In this document: one piece after another, positions 1-6,524 of the stretch
Numbering within the stretch: position 1 is the stretch's first letter
How the letters are laid out: each line of letters starts with the position of its first letter
Position numbers and translations under genes: made by a program
Assembly (NCBI GenBank): GCA_964635065.1
Contig: CAZWMK010000084.1
Span: 1 to 10,345, forward strand
DNA length: 10,345 bases
Origin: CAZWMK01 sp964635065
GTDB lineage: Bacteria; Pseudomonadota; Alphaproteobacteria; Sphingomonadales; Sphingomonadaceae
Direction: 5' to 3'
The notes under the pieces: generated by a model
What the model was told of the DNA's origin: nothing
What the model saw: only the letters and a program-made list of their open reading frames with translations
The model's database searches: none

Positions 1-229
1 TCACGCGGCGGTTGAAGGCAAAGCCCGCCAGGATCGCCAGCGTCGTGTCCGGATCGAAGACATAGTTCGGATCGAGATCGGGCACGCGCTCGTCGGCGAC
101 CGAAAAGGCCGGCACCTTCATGTCGATATCGACGCCGAACACCGTCCGCGCATCGACCGTCGTGTCGGGCGCCGAGAGCACGGTCGTGGCGTGCGGGTCG
201 ATATCGGTTTCAAAGCTGTTCTGAACCAC
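1..229 (-). CDS. cobS: Cobaltochelatase subunit CobS, N-terminal part (gene cut by window edge)
   Basis: CobS is the AAA+ ATPase subunit of the aerobic CobNST cobaltochelatase, which inserts cobalt into hydrogenobyrinic acid diamide in the cytoplasm during B12 synthesis. Only the first 76 codons are inside the window. They show the family's N-terminal signature: TVDARTVFGVDIDMKVPAF, then VPDLDPNYVFD, then TTLAILAGFAFNRRV, which in known CobS comes just before the Walker A loop. That loop lies beyond position 1. I chose the GTG start at 229-227 because it has an AGGAG Shine-Dalgarno (minus strand, 245-241) 11 bases upstream. That AGGAG abuts the stop codon of the J-domain gene, so the two genes are very likely co-transcribed and perhaps translationally coupled. 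CobT would be expected further left but cannot be seen. A related MoxR-type AAA+ protein is much less likely given the N-terminal match. Confidence 0.9.
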   Translation of the reverse strand, partial: MVQNSFETDIDPHATTVLSAPDTTVDARTVFGVDIDMKVPAFSVADERVPDLDPNYVFDPDTTLAILAGFAFNRRV

Positions 230-244
230 GGTCGAATCTGCTCC

Positions 245-838
245 TCAGACGGTCGCGAATGCGCTGTTCTTCTTCAGGTGCGTATAGGCATCGATCACCT
301 GCTGCAACTTTCCTTCGTGCGACCTGTCGCCGCCATTGCGGTCGGGATGGTAGCGGCGGATAAGATCGCGAAAGGCCCGACGCAGGTCTGACGCTTCGGC
401 ATCAGCGTTCAAGCCCAACACCTTCAAGGCATCAATATCTTTTTTATTCAGAACATTGCCAGACTTTGTTGCCATGCGGTGAAAGGCCGCATCACCAAAA
501 CGACCGCGCATGACGCCAAGGGGATCGGCAAATGCCGCCGGGTCGGCGCGCGCGGCGTTGCTGGCGAAGGGCCGTGTTGTCCGCTCCCACCGCCCGCGCC
601 CGGATTCGGCCCGGTAGATGGCATCGGGCGATAGGCCGTCGAAGTAATTATAGCCGGCATTGAAGGCGCGGACATGATCGAGACACAGCATCTGCCAGGC
701 CTCGCCTGTCTGTCGCCCGCGATTCGTCATGGGGGCCCGAAAGGCGCCTTCCGCCGCGCAACCGGGATGGGCACAGGCCACGGCTGCCGTGCCTGCCACG
801 CGCCCATGAAACCGCTCCCGACGCTTCTCACTCACCAC
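245..838 (-). CDS. J-domain protein with C-terminal DnaJ domain
   Basis: This 197-residue cytosolic protein has a J domain at its C-terminal end (about residues 136-190). The diagnostic HPD tripeptide is at 164-166, followed by RNGG and a final helix ending near VIDAYTHLKK. J domains stimulate ATP hydrolysis by DnaK-type Hsp70 chaperones. There is no G/F linker, central zinc domain or DnaJ C-terminal domain, so this is not canonical DnaJ but a specialised co-chaperone. The N-terminal region carries CAHPGC (22-27) and LCLDH (C52, H55), a possible small zinc site, followed by a conserved-looking AFNAGYNYF stretch. The start shown is GTG (838-836). A second GTG follows directly, and neither has a strong ribosome site, so the start is uncertain by a few codons. 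It lies directly upstream of cobS and divergent from bolA. The client protein is unknown; the neighbours suggest Fe-S or metal-enzyme assembly (inference). Confidence 0.85.
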   Translation of the reverse strand: MVSEKRRERFHGRVAGTAAVACAHPGCAAEGAFRAPMTNRGRQTGEAWQMLCLDHVRAFNAGYNYFDGLSPDAIYRAESGRGRWERTTRPFASNAARADPAAFADPLGVMRGRFGDAAFHRMATKSGNVLNKKDIDALKVLGLNADAEASDLRRAFRDLIRRYHPDRNGGDRSHEGKLQQVIDAYTHLKKNSAFATV

Positions 839-904
839 GCATTGCCCTGTGTCTTTTTCGATGGCTGCCTATATAAAGCCCGGATCGGAAAAAGGGAGAG
901 CAGG
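839..904. promoter_or_regulatory. Candidate divergent promoter region between the J-protein gene and bolA
   Basis: This 66-base gap separates two divergently read genes, so promoters for both probably lie here or in the gene starts. The most AT-rich element is TATATAAA (870-877), a plausible -10 box for bolA that also reads as TTATATA on the minus strand. No convincing -35 box lies at standard spacing in either direction: TTGCCC at 842-847 is about 22 bases away. A GGGAG Shine-Dalgarno precedes bolA near 894-898. The call rests on gene orientation more than on sequence matches. Confidence 0.3.
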
Positions 905-1183
905 ATGGGACCGGTTGCCCGCGAAATGCAGGCCAGGCTGACAGAGGCGTTGGCGCCGCTCAAGCTGGAGATCATCGACGACAGCCATCATCATGCCGGC
1001 CACGCCGGTCATGACGCGCGTGGTGAAAGCCATTTCACTGTCGAGATCGTCAGCGCCGCCTTCACCGGCCAATCGCGCGTCAACCGCCAGAGACTGGTCA
1101 ACAATGCCCTGCGCGAACTTCTGGCCAATCGCATCCATGCGCTCAGCATCAAGACGCAAAGCCCTGAAGAAGCAGAACTTTAA
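905..1183 (+). CDS. bolA: BolA family protein
   Basis: This is a small (92-residue) cytosolic BolA/IbaG-type protein. Family members pair with monothiol glutaredoxins to hold and pass on [2Fe-2S] clusters; E. coli BolA also acts as a DNA-binding regulator of morphology and envelope genes. Visible family features are the IIDDSHHHAGHAGHD segment (residues 23-37), ESHFTVEIVS (41-50), the RVNRQRLVNNALREL helix (58-72) and the C-terminal IHALSIKT (77-84), whose His is a conserved candidate cluster ligand. The His-rich loop (H28, H29, H30, H33, H36) is typical of alphaproteobacterial members. The reading frame stays open upstream to 674, but that part overlaps the J gene in antisense. The ATG at 905 gives the correct family length and has GGGAG just upstream. 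It is transcribed alone and ends 6 bases from the convergent thyA stop. Confidence 0.9.
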   Translation: MGPVAREMQARLTEALAPLKLEIIDDSHHHAGHAGHDARGESHFTVEIVSAAFTGQSRVNRQRLVNNALRELLANRIHALSIKTQSPEEAEL

Positions 1184-1189
1184 CGCACG

Positions 1190-2080
1190 TCAGACCGCGA
1201 CAGGCGCCGCAATGTGCGGGTGAGGATCATAGCCGTCGATACTGAAATCCTCAAAAGCATAGTCGAAGATGCTCGCGGGGCGGCGCGCGATGGTCAGCGT
1301 CGGAAAGGCACGCGGTTCTCGCGCCAATTGCGTTTCCACCAGAGCGCCATGATTGAGATAGAGGTGCACGTCAGCGCCCATCCAGATGATTTCCCCCGGC
1401 AGCAGGTCGCATTGTTGTGCCAGCATCCGCAGCAAGAGCGCGGCCTCGAAGATGTTGAACGGAAACCCGAGGCCAAGATCGCAACTGCGCTGGTATAAAA
1501 TGCCGTTCAGTCGGCCGTCAGCGACCTGATACTGATAGGTCATGTGGCACGGCGGCAGCGCCATGTCAGCCAGTTCATCGACCTTCCAGCCGGTAAAAAT
1601 GTGCCGTCGTGACGCCGGATTCGTCTTCAGGCTATCGACAAGGGCTGCAATCTGGTCGTGTTCGCGTCCGTCCGCCCCCTGCCAGCGTCGCCATTGCTTG
1701 CCATATACCGGGCCAAGATCGCCCCATGCAGCGGCAAAAGCGTCATCGGCCACAATCCGCGCTTCGAAATCGTCGCGGCTGATCATGTCGCCAGTCGCAC
1801 GGCGATATTTGTCGAGCGGCCAGTCGGTCCAGATATGCACGTTCTGCGCCACCAGCGGACGGATGCTGGTCTCGCCTGTCAGGAACCACAGCAATTCGCG
1901 CACCGCTGCCTTCCAGAATACGCGCTTGGTCGTAAGAACCGGCACCGTGCCATCCGACAGGTCAAAACGCATCATCGCGCCGAACACGGCCCGCGTGCCA
2001 ACTCCGGTGCGGTCGCGCTGTTCGGTGCCGCTGGTCCAGATGCGGCGCATGAGGTCGAGATACTGGGCTTCGGGATGCAT
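1190..2080 (-). CDS. thyA: Thymidylate synthase ThyA
   Basis: ThyA converts dUMP to dTMP, using methylenetetrahydrofolate as both methyl donor and reductant. From the chosen start the protein has 296 residues. Motifs in order: DRTGVGT near the N terminus, VLTTKRV, ELLWFL, GDLGPVYGKQWR, SRRHI, the catalytic Cys in LPPCH (Cys178), the phosphate-binding QRSCD, GFPFNI with the pyrimidine-contacting Asn (209), VHLYLNH, and the C-terminal YDPHPHIAAPVAV that closes the active site. It is about 30 residues longer than E. coli ThyA because of a segment between HIW and GDLGP, comparable in place to the insertion in Lactobacillus casei ThyA. ATG 2080-2078 is chosen because GGAAG sits about 5 bases upstream. 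An in-frame ATG at 2098 lacks a ribosome site but would add only 6 residues. No dihydrofolate reductase gene is adjacent. The promoter must lie in the gap shared with the nfrB-like gene. Confidence 0.95.
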   Translation of the reverse strand: MHPEAQYLDLMRRIWTSGTEQRDRTGVGTRAVFGAMMRFDLSDGTVPVLTTKRVFWKAAVRELLWFLTGETSIRPLVAQNVHIWTDWPLDKYRRATGDMISRDDFEARIVADDAFAAAWGDLGPVYGKQWRRWQGADGREHDQIAALVDSLKTNPASRRHIFTGWKVDELADMALPPCHMTYQYQVADGRLNGILYQRSCDLGLGFPFNIFEAALLLRMLAQQCDLLPGEIIWMGADVHLYLNHGALVETQLAREPRAFPTLTIARRPASIFDYAFEDFSIDGYDPHPHIAAPVAV

Positions 2081-2119
2081 CGTTGCTTCCATGATCAATT
2101 CGGGCGGGACACTACAGCC

Positions 2120-2141
2120 TTGATATCTGCTTGCATATCAA
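2120..2141. promoter_or_regulatory. Perfect inverted repeat, candidate operator between thyA and the nfrB-like gene
   Basis: TTGATAT (2120-2126) and ATATCAA (2135-2141) are exact reverse complements separated by CTGCTTGC. This gives a 22-base two-fold symmetric site with about two helical turns between outer edges. It is strikingly AT-rich for this GC-rich region and sits midway between two divergent start codons, as expected of an operator for a dimeric repressor or activator. An RNA hairpin is possible, but the 7-bp AU-rich stem would be weak and there is no T-run, so a terminator is unlikely. A weak -10-like TATAGC lies at 2157-2162. The cognate regulator is unknown and none is encoded nearby. 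Confidence 0.45.
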
Positions 2142-2186
2142 TTCCGCCCCGACGACTATAGCTGCGCCTTGCGATGGGGGGACATT

Positions 2187-3596
2187 TTGGAGGCAATCGA
2201 GTGGGCGGCAATCGCGATTGTCGCTGAACGGGAGCTTTTGCTGCTGACAGCGGTTGGGATTGCCCTGACCAGCCTTGACGACCTGTTCATCGACCTAGTC
2301 TATCTGACACGGCGCACATGGCGGCAACTGACCGTCTATCGCAGGCACAAGCGCGCCTTCGCGGCCGATCTGACACAGGCAGAAGGCGGCTGGATGGCCC
2401 TTTTCATCCCGGCCTGGGATGAAAGCGCCGTCATCCGCATGATGCTGCGCCTCACGCTCGCCCGGCTTGATTATCCGCGTTACCGGCTGTTCGTCGGCAC
2501 CTATCCCAATGATGGCGTAACGGGCGCGGTGGTAAAGCAGGTGGCGCATGAGGACAGCCGTGTGGTCCACGTACTGTGCAGCCGCCCCGGCCCGACGACC
2601 AAGGCCGATTGCCTGAATCACCTGTGGCACGCGATGGCGGATTACGAGGCCGAGCACGGGGTCCGCTTCCGCGCCATTGTGCTGCACGACGCCGAGGATA
2701 TCGTCCACAGCCGCGAACTTGATGTCTTTGCGCATCTGATCGATCGCAAGGCGATGGTGCAGTTACCGGTTGTGCCGCTGCGCGAAAAAAAATACCGATG
2801 GATTGCAGGGCATTACATCGACGAGTTCGCAGAAAGTCACGGCAAGGACATTGTCGTGCGCGAAGCACTGGGCGCTGGCCTGCCGAGTGCCGGGGTAGCC
2901 TGCGCCTTCGATCGCGAGCTTCTGGGCCGCGCCATCCTGACCGATCATCAAGGGCCGTTCGACGCCGACAGTCTGACCGAGGATTACGAGCTTGGCATGC
3001 GCTTGCGCGCGCTTGGCGGCCATGCCGCACTTGTCCGTATCGACGGCAAAGAAGGTGGCAGCCGGGTCGTGACGCAGGAACATTTCCCGGCCACGCTTGA
3101 AACGGCGCTGCGCCAGAAATCGCGCTGGCTGCTCGGTATCGCGCTCATGGGCTGGGACCGGCTGGGCTGGCAGGGCAATCTTGTCGACCGCTATATGCTG
3201 CTGCGTGATCGCAAGGCGCTGTTCACCGCGCTGCTCTCTGTCAGCGGCTATCTCGCCGCCTGTGGCTGGGCGATGATCCTGATCTGGCGGATGCTGGTGC
3301 CCGAACTGGCGGCGCTCCCGCCGGTCGTCGTCAGGCACAGTCCGCTGGCATGGTTGCTGAGCATAAATGCCGGCCTGTTGCTCTGGCGCCTTCTGATGCG
3401 CGGCATTTTCACCGGCAAACTCTACGGCTGGCGCGAAGGCCTGCTGTCGGCACCCCGCGCCGTGGTGGGCAATCTCATCAATTTCTTGGCCGCTCTGCGT
3501 GCCATAAGACGTTATGTCCGTATCCGGCTGGGCTACGAACCGATGCGCTGGGATAAAACCGGCCACCGTTTTCCGGCCAGTGTGCCGGCGGAATGA
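2187..3596 (+). CDS. NfrB-like inner-membrane glycosyltransferase (GT2 family)
   Basis: This is a membrane-bound family 2 glycosyltransferase related to NfrB (phage N4 adsorption protein B), which in E. coli works with NfrA in making a surface glycan and exposing the N4 receptor. Numbering from the upstream TTG at 2169: a hydrophobic segment at about 24-46; the GT domain with FIPAWDE (79-85); HDAED, the metal/nucleotide-sugar Asp motif (173-177); TED, with the likely catalytic Asp (270-272); and QKSRW, the QxxRW motif of processive synthases (316-320). Transmembrane segments follow near 351-377 and 393-410, with another possible around 426-446. It ends at about 475 residues and lacks the C-terminal MshEN-type c-di-GMP-binding region of E. 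coli NfrB. No ATG or GTG start is available. TTG 2187 follows GGGGGGA (2176-2182); TTG 2169 has no ribosome site. It overlaps the next gene by ATGA. Sugar substrate and product are unknown. Confidence 0.85.
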   Translation: MEAIEWAAIAIVAERELLLLTAVGIALTSLDDLFIDLVYLTRRTWRQLTVYRRHKRAFAADLTQAEGGWMALFIPAWDESAVIRMMLRLTLARLDYPRYRLFVGTYPNDGVTGAVVKQVAHEDSRVVHVLCSRPGPTTKADCLNHLWHAMADYEAEHGVRFRAIVLHDAEDIVHSRELDVFAHLIDRKAMVQLPVVPLREKKYRWIAGHYIDEFAESHGKDIVVREALGAGLPSAGVACAFDRELLGRAILTDHQGPFDADSLTEDYELGMRLRALGGHAALVRIDGKEGGSRVVTQEHFPATLETALRQKSRWLLGIALMGWDRLGWQGNLVDRYMLLRDRKALFTALLSVSGYLAACGWAMILIWRMLVPELAALPPVVVRHSPLAWLLSINAGLLLWRLLMRGIFTGKLYGWREGLLSAPRAVVGNLINFLAALRAIRRYVRIRLGYEPMRWDKTGHRFPASVPAE

Positions 3597-4801
3597 GAAG
3601 CGGACCGGCACAAGCCGTCATGTTGCTGGCGGCACTCGCCGGGGGCTGGACGGCCTGGCGTTTGCCGATCGCCATGGAAGATGCCCGGATTTACGCCGCC
3701 ACAGCCTTTCGTCACGGACATGAAAATCAGCGGGCGCAACCGCCACGCCATGCCCTGGTTCCGCCCGCACATCCTGTGCAGCAGGCCAGCGCGCGCCCCA
3801 TGCCCCCACGCCCCCCGAAGGCGCGTGATGCTGATCGCAGGACCGTCATCGCCGCCCTGCACCTCCTGACCGACGCACCATCGCCGCCGACCACCGTTTT
3901 GCCGCATCCCGCGCCCGCTGCTCACGCACTGGCGCCAGCACCTGCGCCGACGCCAGCGCCCGCTTCCGCAGCGGGCACAGAAATGGCGGCGGCGCGCGCG
4001 CACGCCCTTGCTGCTGCGGCCTATGACGCGCTTGCCGTTGGCGCACGCAAAGACGCGGATCGTGGCTTTGCCGAAGCCCTCGCGCTTGATCCCGCGCACG
4101 TGAATGCCCGGACATGGGCAGATGCCCGGCGCGCGCTTGGGGTGAAATGGCATGGCTGGAGCTATGCCCAGATCCGGGCGCGTGGCACCCGTTCAGCGGC
4201 CGCCAATCCCGTCCTTGGCGCCTCACAGGCCGCCGCCGAAATCAGTTATCGACCTGATCCGCTGGCAGCCCGCACGTTCGACCTTTTTGTGCGCGGCGAC
4301 CTGCCGCTGGACCGTCCGCGCAACCCAAAGCAGCTTGGCGGCGGCCTGCGCTGGCGCCCGCTGGCCGATCAGGGGCTGGCGCTGCAGGTCGAACGCCTTA
4401 TCAGCATCGATGGTGGCGGACGGTCCGCATGGGCGATGCGCGCATTTTACGGCCGGTCACATGGGCCGTCGCCGGGCACGGCTGGTCCCGTTTATGACCT
4501 TTATGGCGAGGCCGGCATCATCGGGGCACGCCGCCACGATCCCTATGCCGGTGCTGCGGTGCGCGGCGGTCATGCGCTGCCGATCGACACGCACAGCCAT
4601 GTCTTTCTGGGGGCGGGCATATGGGCCGCCGCACAGGACAGCGGCAACAGCGTCGCGCGGCTCGACGTCGGCCCGGTCATCGGTCTGCACAGCCGTGTCG
4701 GCTCCGTACCTGTGGCCGTGCGCGCCGAGTGGCGGGCGCGCCTTGCCGGCGATGCAGATCCTGGCAGCGGTCTTGCGATCACGCTTGCCACAAGTTTTTA
4801 A
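3593..4801 (+). CDS. NfrA_C-like envelope protein with Pro/Ala-rich linker and TPR-like segment
   Basis: This 402-residue protein is the probable envelope partner of the upstream glycosyltransferase. Its ATG overlaps that gene's TGA (ATGA), implying translational coupling. Residues 8-27 form a single hydrophobic segment (signal peptide or anchor; no clear AxA cleavage site). Residues about 48-128 are rich in Pro and Ala, including APAPAPTPAPA near 114-124. A TPR-like helical pair (about 138-172, with RGFAEALALDPAHVNAR) follows. The C-terminal half (about 205-402) has alternating polar and hydrophobic strands, many Gly, Arg and aromatic residues, and ends in Phe, as outer-membrane barrel proteins often do. 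It resembles the C-terminal domain of phage N4 receptor NfrA (NfrA_C), but full NfrA is about 990 residues with many TPRs. By analogy it could anchor or export the glycan (inference). The NfrA_C assignment rests on neighbourhood plus general sequence character. Confidence 0.72.
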   Translation: MRSGPAQAVMLLAALAGGWTAWRLPIAMEDARIYAATAFRHGHENQRAQPPRHALVPPAHPVQQASARPMPPRPPKARDADRRTVIAALHLLTDAPSPPTTVLPHPAPAAHALAPAPAPTPAPASAAGTEMAAARAHALAAAAYDALAVGARKDADRGFAEALALDPAHVNARTWADARRALGVKWHGWSYAQIRARGTRSAAANPVLGASQAAAEISYRPDPLAARTFDLFVRGDLPLDRPRNPKQLGGGLRWRPLADQGLALQVERLISIDGGGRSAWAMRAFYGRSHGPSPGTAGPVYDLYGEAGIIGARRHDPYAGAAVRGGHALPIDTHSHVFLGAGIWAAAQDSGNSVARLDVGPVIGLHSRVGSVPVAVRAEWRARLAGDADPGSGLAITLATSF

Positions 4802-4857
4802 GTCCCCGGCGCATCCCCCCTCGCCACCGGCGGGATCAGGAGCTAGAAGTTTCATTT

Positions 4858-5778
4858 ATGGACATATATCTCCCCATCGCCGAAGTCAGCGTCAACGCGC
4901 TGGTCATCATCGGCCTTGGGGCGCTTGTCGGCTTCATGTCGGGCATGTTCGGCGTCGGCGGCGGCTTTCTGACAACGCCGCTGCTGATTTTTTACGGCAT
5001 TCCACCCGCTGTCGCCGTGGCGTCCTCGGCCACTCAGGTCACGGGTTCCAGCGTATCCGGCGCGCTGGCGCACTGGCGGCGTGGCGGTATCGATTTCAAG
5101 ATGGGTGCGGTGATGATCGCCGGCGGCGGAACGGGCTCGATCATCGGTTCGTTCCTGTTCCGGTTGCTACAGAAGATCGGCCAGATCGATATCTCGATTT
5201 CGCTGATCTATGTGCTGTTCCTTGGCACCATCGGCGGGCTGATGATGGTGGAATCGGTCAAGACGCTCCTGCGCGCCCGGCGCGGGAATGCGCGGCCAGC
5301 GCGGGCGCGCTATCATCATCCGCTGCTGTCGCGGCTCCCCATGCGCTGGCGCTTTTACAAATCGGGCCTCTACATCTCGGCAATCGCGCCTTTCCTCCTG
5401 GGCGTGGCGGTCGGCATCCTGACCGTCATCATGGGCATTGGCGGCGGGTTCATCATGGTCCCTGCCATGATCTACCTGCTGGGCATGGCGCCAAGCGTGG
5501 TGGTGGGCACCTCGCTCTTCCAGATCGTGTTCACGACGGCGGCCGTCACCATGCTGCACGCCGTGCAATCCAAGTCGGTCGACATCGTGCTTGCGCTTAT
5601 GCTGCTGATCGGTGGCGTCGTCGGTGCGCAGTTCGGCGCGCGCGCTGCCGCCCATCTGCCGGGCGAGAAATTGCGGCTTGTGCTGGCGATCATCGTTCTG
5701 GCCGTCGCCATCCGCCTTCTGATCGGCCTGACATGGCGTCCCGACGAACTGTTCACCATCTACGAGGCGGCGGCATGA
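4858..5778 (+). CDS. TSUP family (TauE/SafE-type) membrane permease
   Basis: This 306-residue integral inner-membrane protein belongs to the TSUP/TauE-SafE family, whose members move sulfite, sulfonates, sulfoacetate or other organic anions. Both halves carry the family's repeated Gly-rich motif: GMFGVGGGFLTTPLL (29-43) and IMGIGGGFIMVPAMIYL (191-207), showing the internal duplication. About eight hydrophobic segments are visible (near 10-30, 37-57, 84-103, 113-134, 170-190, 191-208, 216-263 as two, and 271-290). A basic cytoplasmic loop lies at 136-168. The frame is open upstream to 4621, but that part is an Arg/Cys-rich shadow of the preceding gene. ATG 4858 has AGAAG 8 bases upstream, with a stronger AGGAG at 15. 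It lies 56 bases after the NfrA_C-like gene and overlaps the next gene by ATGA. The substrate cannot be told from sequence, and no sulfur-metabolism gene is nearby. Confidence 0.9.
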   Translation: MDIYLPIAEVSVNALVIIGLGALVGFMSGMFGVGGGFLTTPLLIFYGIPPAVAVASSATQVTGSSVSGALAHWRRGGIDFKMGAVMIAGGGTGSIIGSFLFRLLQKIGQIDISISLIYVLFLGTIGGLMMVESVKTLLRARRGNARPARARYHHPLLSRLPMRWRFYKSGLYISAIAPFLLGVAVGILTVIMGIGGGFIMVPAMIYLLGMAPSVVVGTSLFQIVFTTAAVTMLHAVQSKSVDIVLALMLLIGGVVGAQFGARAAAHLPGEKLRLVLAIIVLAVAIRLLIGLTWRPDELFTIYEAAA

Positions 5779-6524
5779 TCCGGTTTCTGGCGATCTGGAC
5801 GCTGATGCTGCTGACCGCCGCCATGCCGCCGCGCCTGATCAGCGACCTGTCGCACAATCGCATCGACATCGAATATAGTTTTTCCGGTGCGGAATTGCTG
5901 ATTTTTGGCGCGGTGCAATATCCGGGCGGGCGCATGCCGCGCGAAAAGCCGGGGCTGGCCATCATCCTGCGTGGTCCGCCCAGTGCCATCACGGTGCGGC
6001 AAAAGGAAAAAGTGGCAGGCATCTGGCTCAATACCCGTGCCGTGCGCTTTGAAACCGCGCCATCCTTCTACAGCATCGCCACCACGGCCCCGATTGCCGA
6101 ACTGGTCGATGAACGGACGGCAGCGATCCATGAACTCGGCCTGTCCTATCTGCAACTGTCGCCCGCATCCGGCAATGTGCCCGACGAAATCCAGACCTTC
6201 GAGCGCGGCCTGCTCGATCTGCGTCAGCAGGCCGGTGTTTATCGGGAAAACCCGCAAGGCGCGGAACTGACGGAAAATGTGCTTTACCGGGCGCGCATCC
6301 CAATCCCGGCCGAAGTCCCCGTTGGCGGCTACACGGCAGAAATCCATCTGATCGAAAAAGGCGAAGTCGTTGCAAGCACGACGCGCGAAATCGTCATCGA
6401 CAAATCCGGGTTTGAACGCGCCATTTATCTTGCAGCGCAAAATCATGCAGCCCTTTACGGCGCGGTGGCCGTTCTGATCGCGCTTATCATGGGCTGGCTG
6501 GGCGGTGTCATCGTCCGCCGCTGA
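5775..6524 (+). CDS. TIGR02186 / Alph_Pro_TM family membrane-anchored periplasmic protein
   Basis: This 249-residue protein matches the alphaproteobacterial family TIGR02186 (Alph_Pro_TM), which has no known biochemical function. Residues 1-17 form a signal peptide (MIRFLAIWTLMLLTAAM), followed by a mature start of the type PPRLISDLSHNRIDIEYSF. The middle (about 25-210) is predicted soluble and rich in short beta strands, with GAELLIFGAV (38-47) and VPVGGYTAEIHLIEKGEVV (181-199), the latter like an Ig-fold or carbohydrate-binding type sandwich. One transmembrane helix (about 225-247) ends in RR, placing the soluble domain in the periplasm and the short tail in the cytoplasm. Its ATG overlaps the TSUP gene's TGA, so the two are almost certainly made together and may form a complex. 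The open frame extending upstream to 4152 is a shadow of the TSUP and NfrA_C-like genes; signal peptide and overlap decide the start. Confidence 0.85.
   Translation: MIRFLAIWTLMLLTAAMPPRLISDLSHNRIDIEYSFSGAELLIFGAVQYPGGRMPREKPGLAIILRGPPSAITVRQKEKVAGIWLNTRAVRFETAPSFYSIATTAPIAELVDERTAAIHELGLSYLQLSPASGNVPDEIQTFERGLLDLRQQAGVYRENPQGAELTENVLYRARIPIPAEVPVGGYTAEIHLIEKGEVVASTTREIVIDKSGFERAIYLAAQNHAALYGAVAVLIALIMGWLGGVIVRR

Noticed and set aside
674..904. Upstream extension of bolA by 77 codons
   Set aside because: It overlaps the J-protein coding region in antisense and adds sequence foreign to BolA. ATG 905 has a ribosome site and gives normal family length.
1542..2161. Two overlapping plus-strand frames antisense to thyA
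   Set aside because: They mirror a textbook ThyA with all catalytic motifs. Their translations are Arg/Ser-rich without any recognisable family.
2763..3611. 282-codon minus-strand frame antisense to the NfrB-like gene
   Set aside because: Composition is Gln/His/Ala-rich with no recognisable domain. It mirrors a well-supported GT2 gene in a GC-rich sequence, where such antisense frames are common.
4621..4857. N-terminal extension of the TSUP permease from an upstream ATG
   Set aside because: The extra 79 residues are Arg/Cys-rich and overlap the NfrA_C-like gene. The membrane protein proper and a ribosome site fit ATG 4858.
4802..4857. Possible hairpin terminator between the NfrA_C-like and TSUP genes
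   Set aside because: Only a short CGCC/GGCG pairing is visible, with no T-run after it, so read-through is more likely.
4152..5774. Long plus-strand open frame running into the TIGR02186 gene (790 codons in all)
   Set aside because: The upstream part is Arg/His/Cys-rich out-of-frame translation of the NfrA_C-like and TSUP genes. The real protein starts with a signal peptide at 5775, overlapping the TSUP stop.
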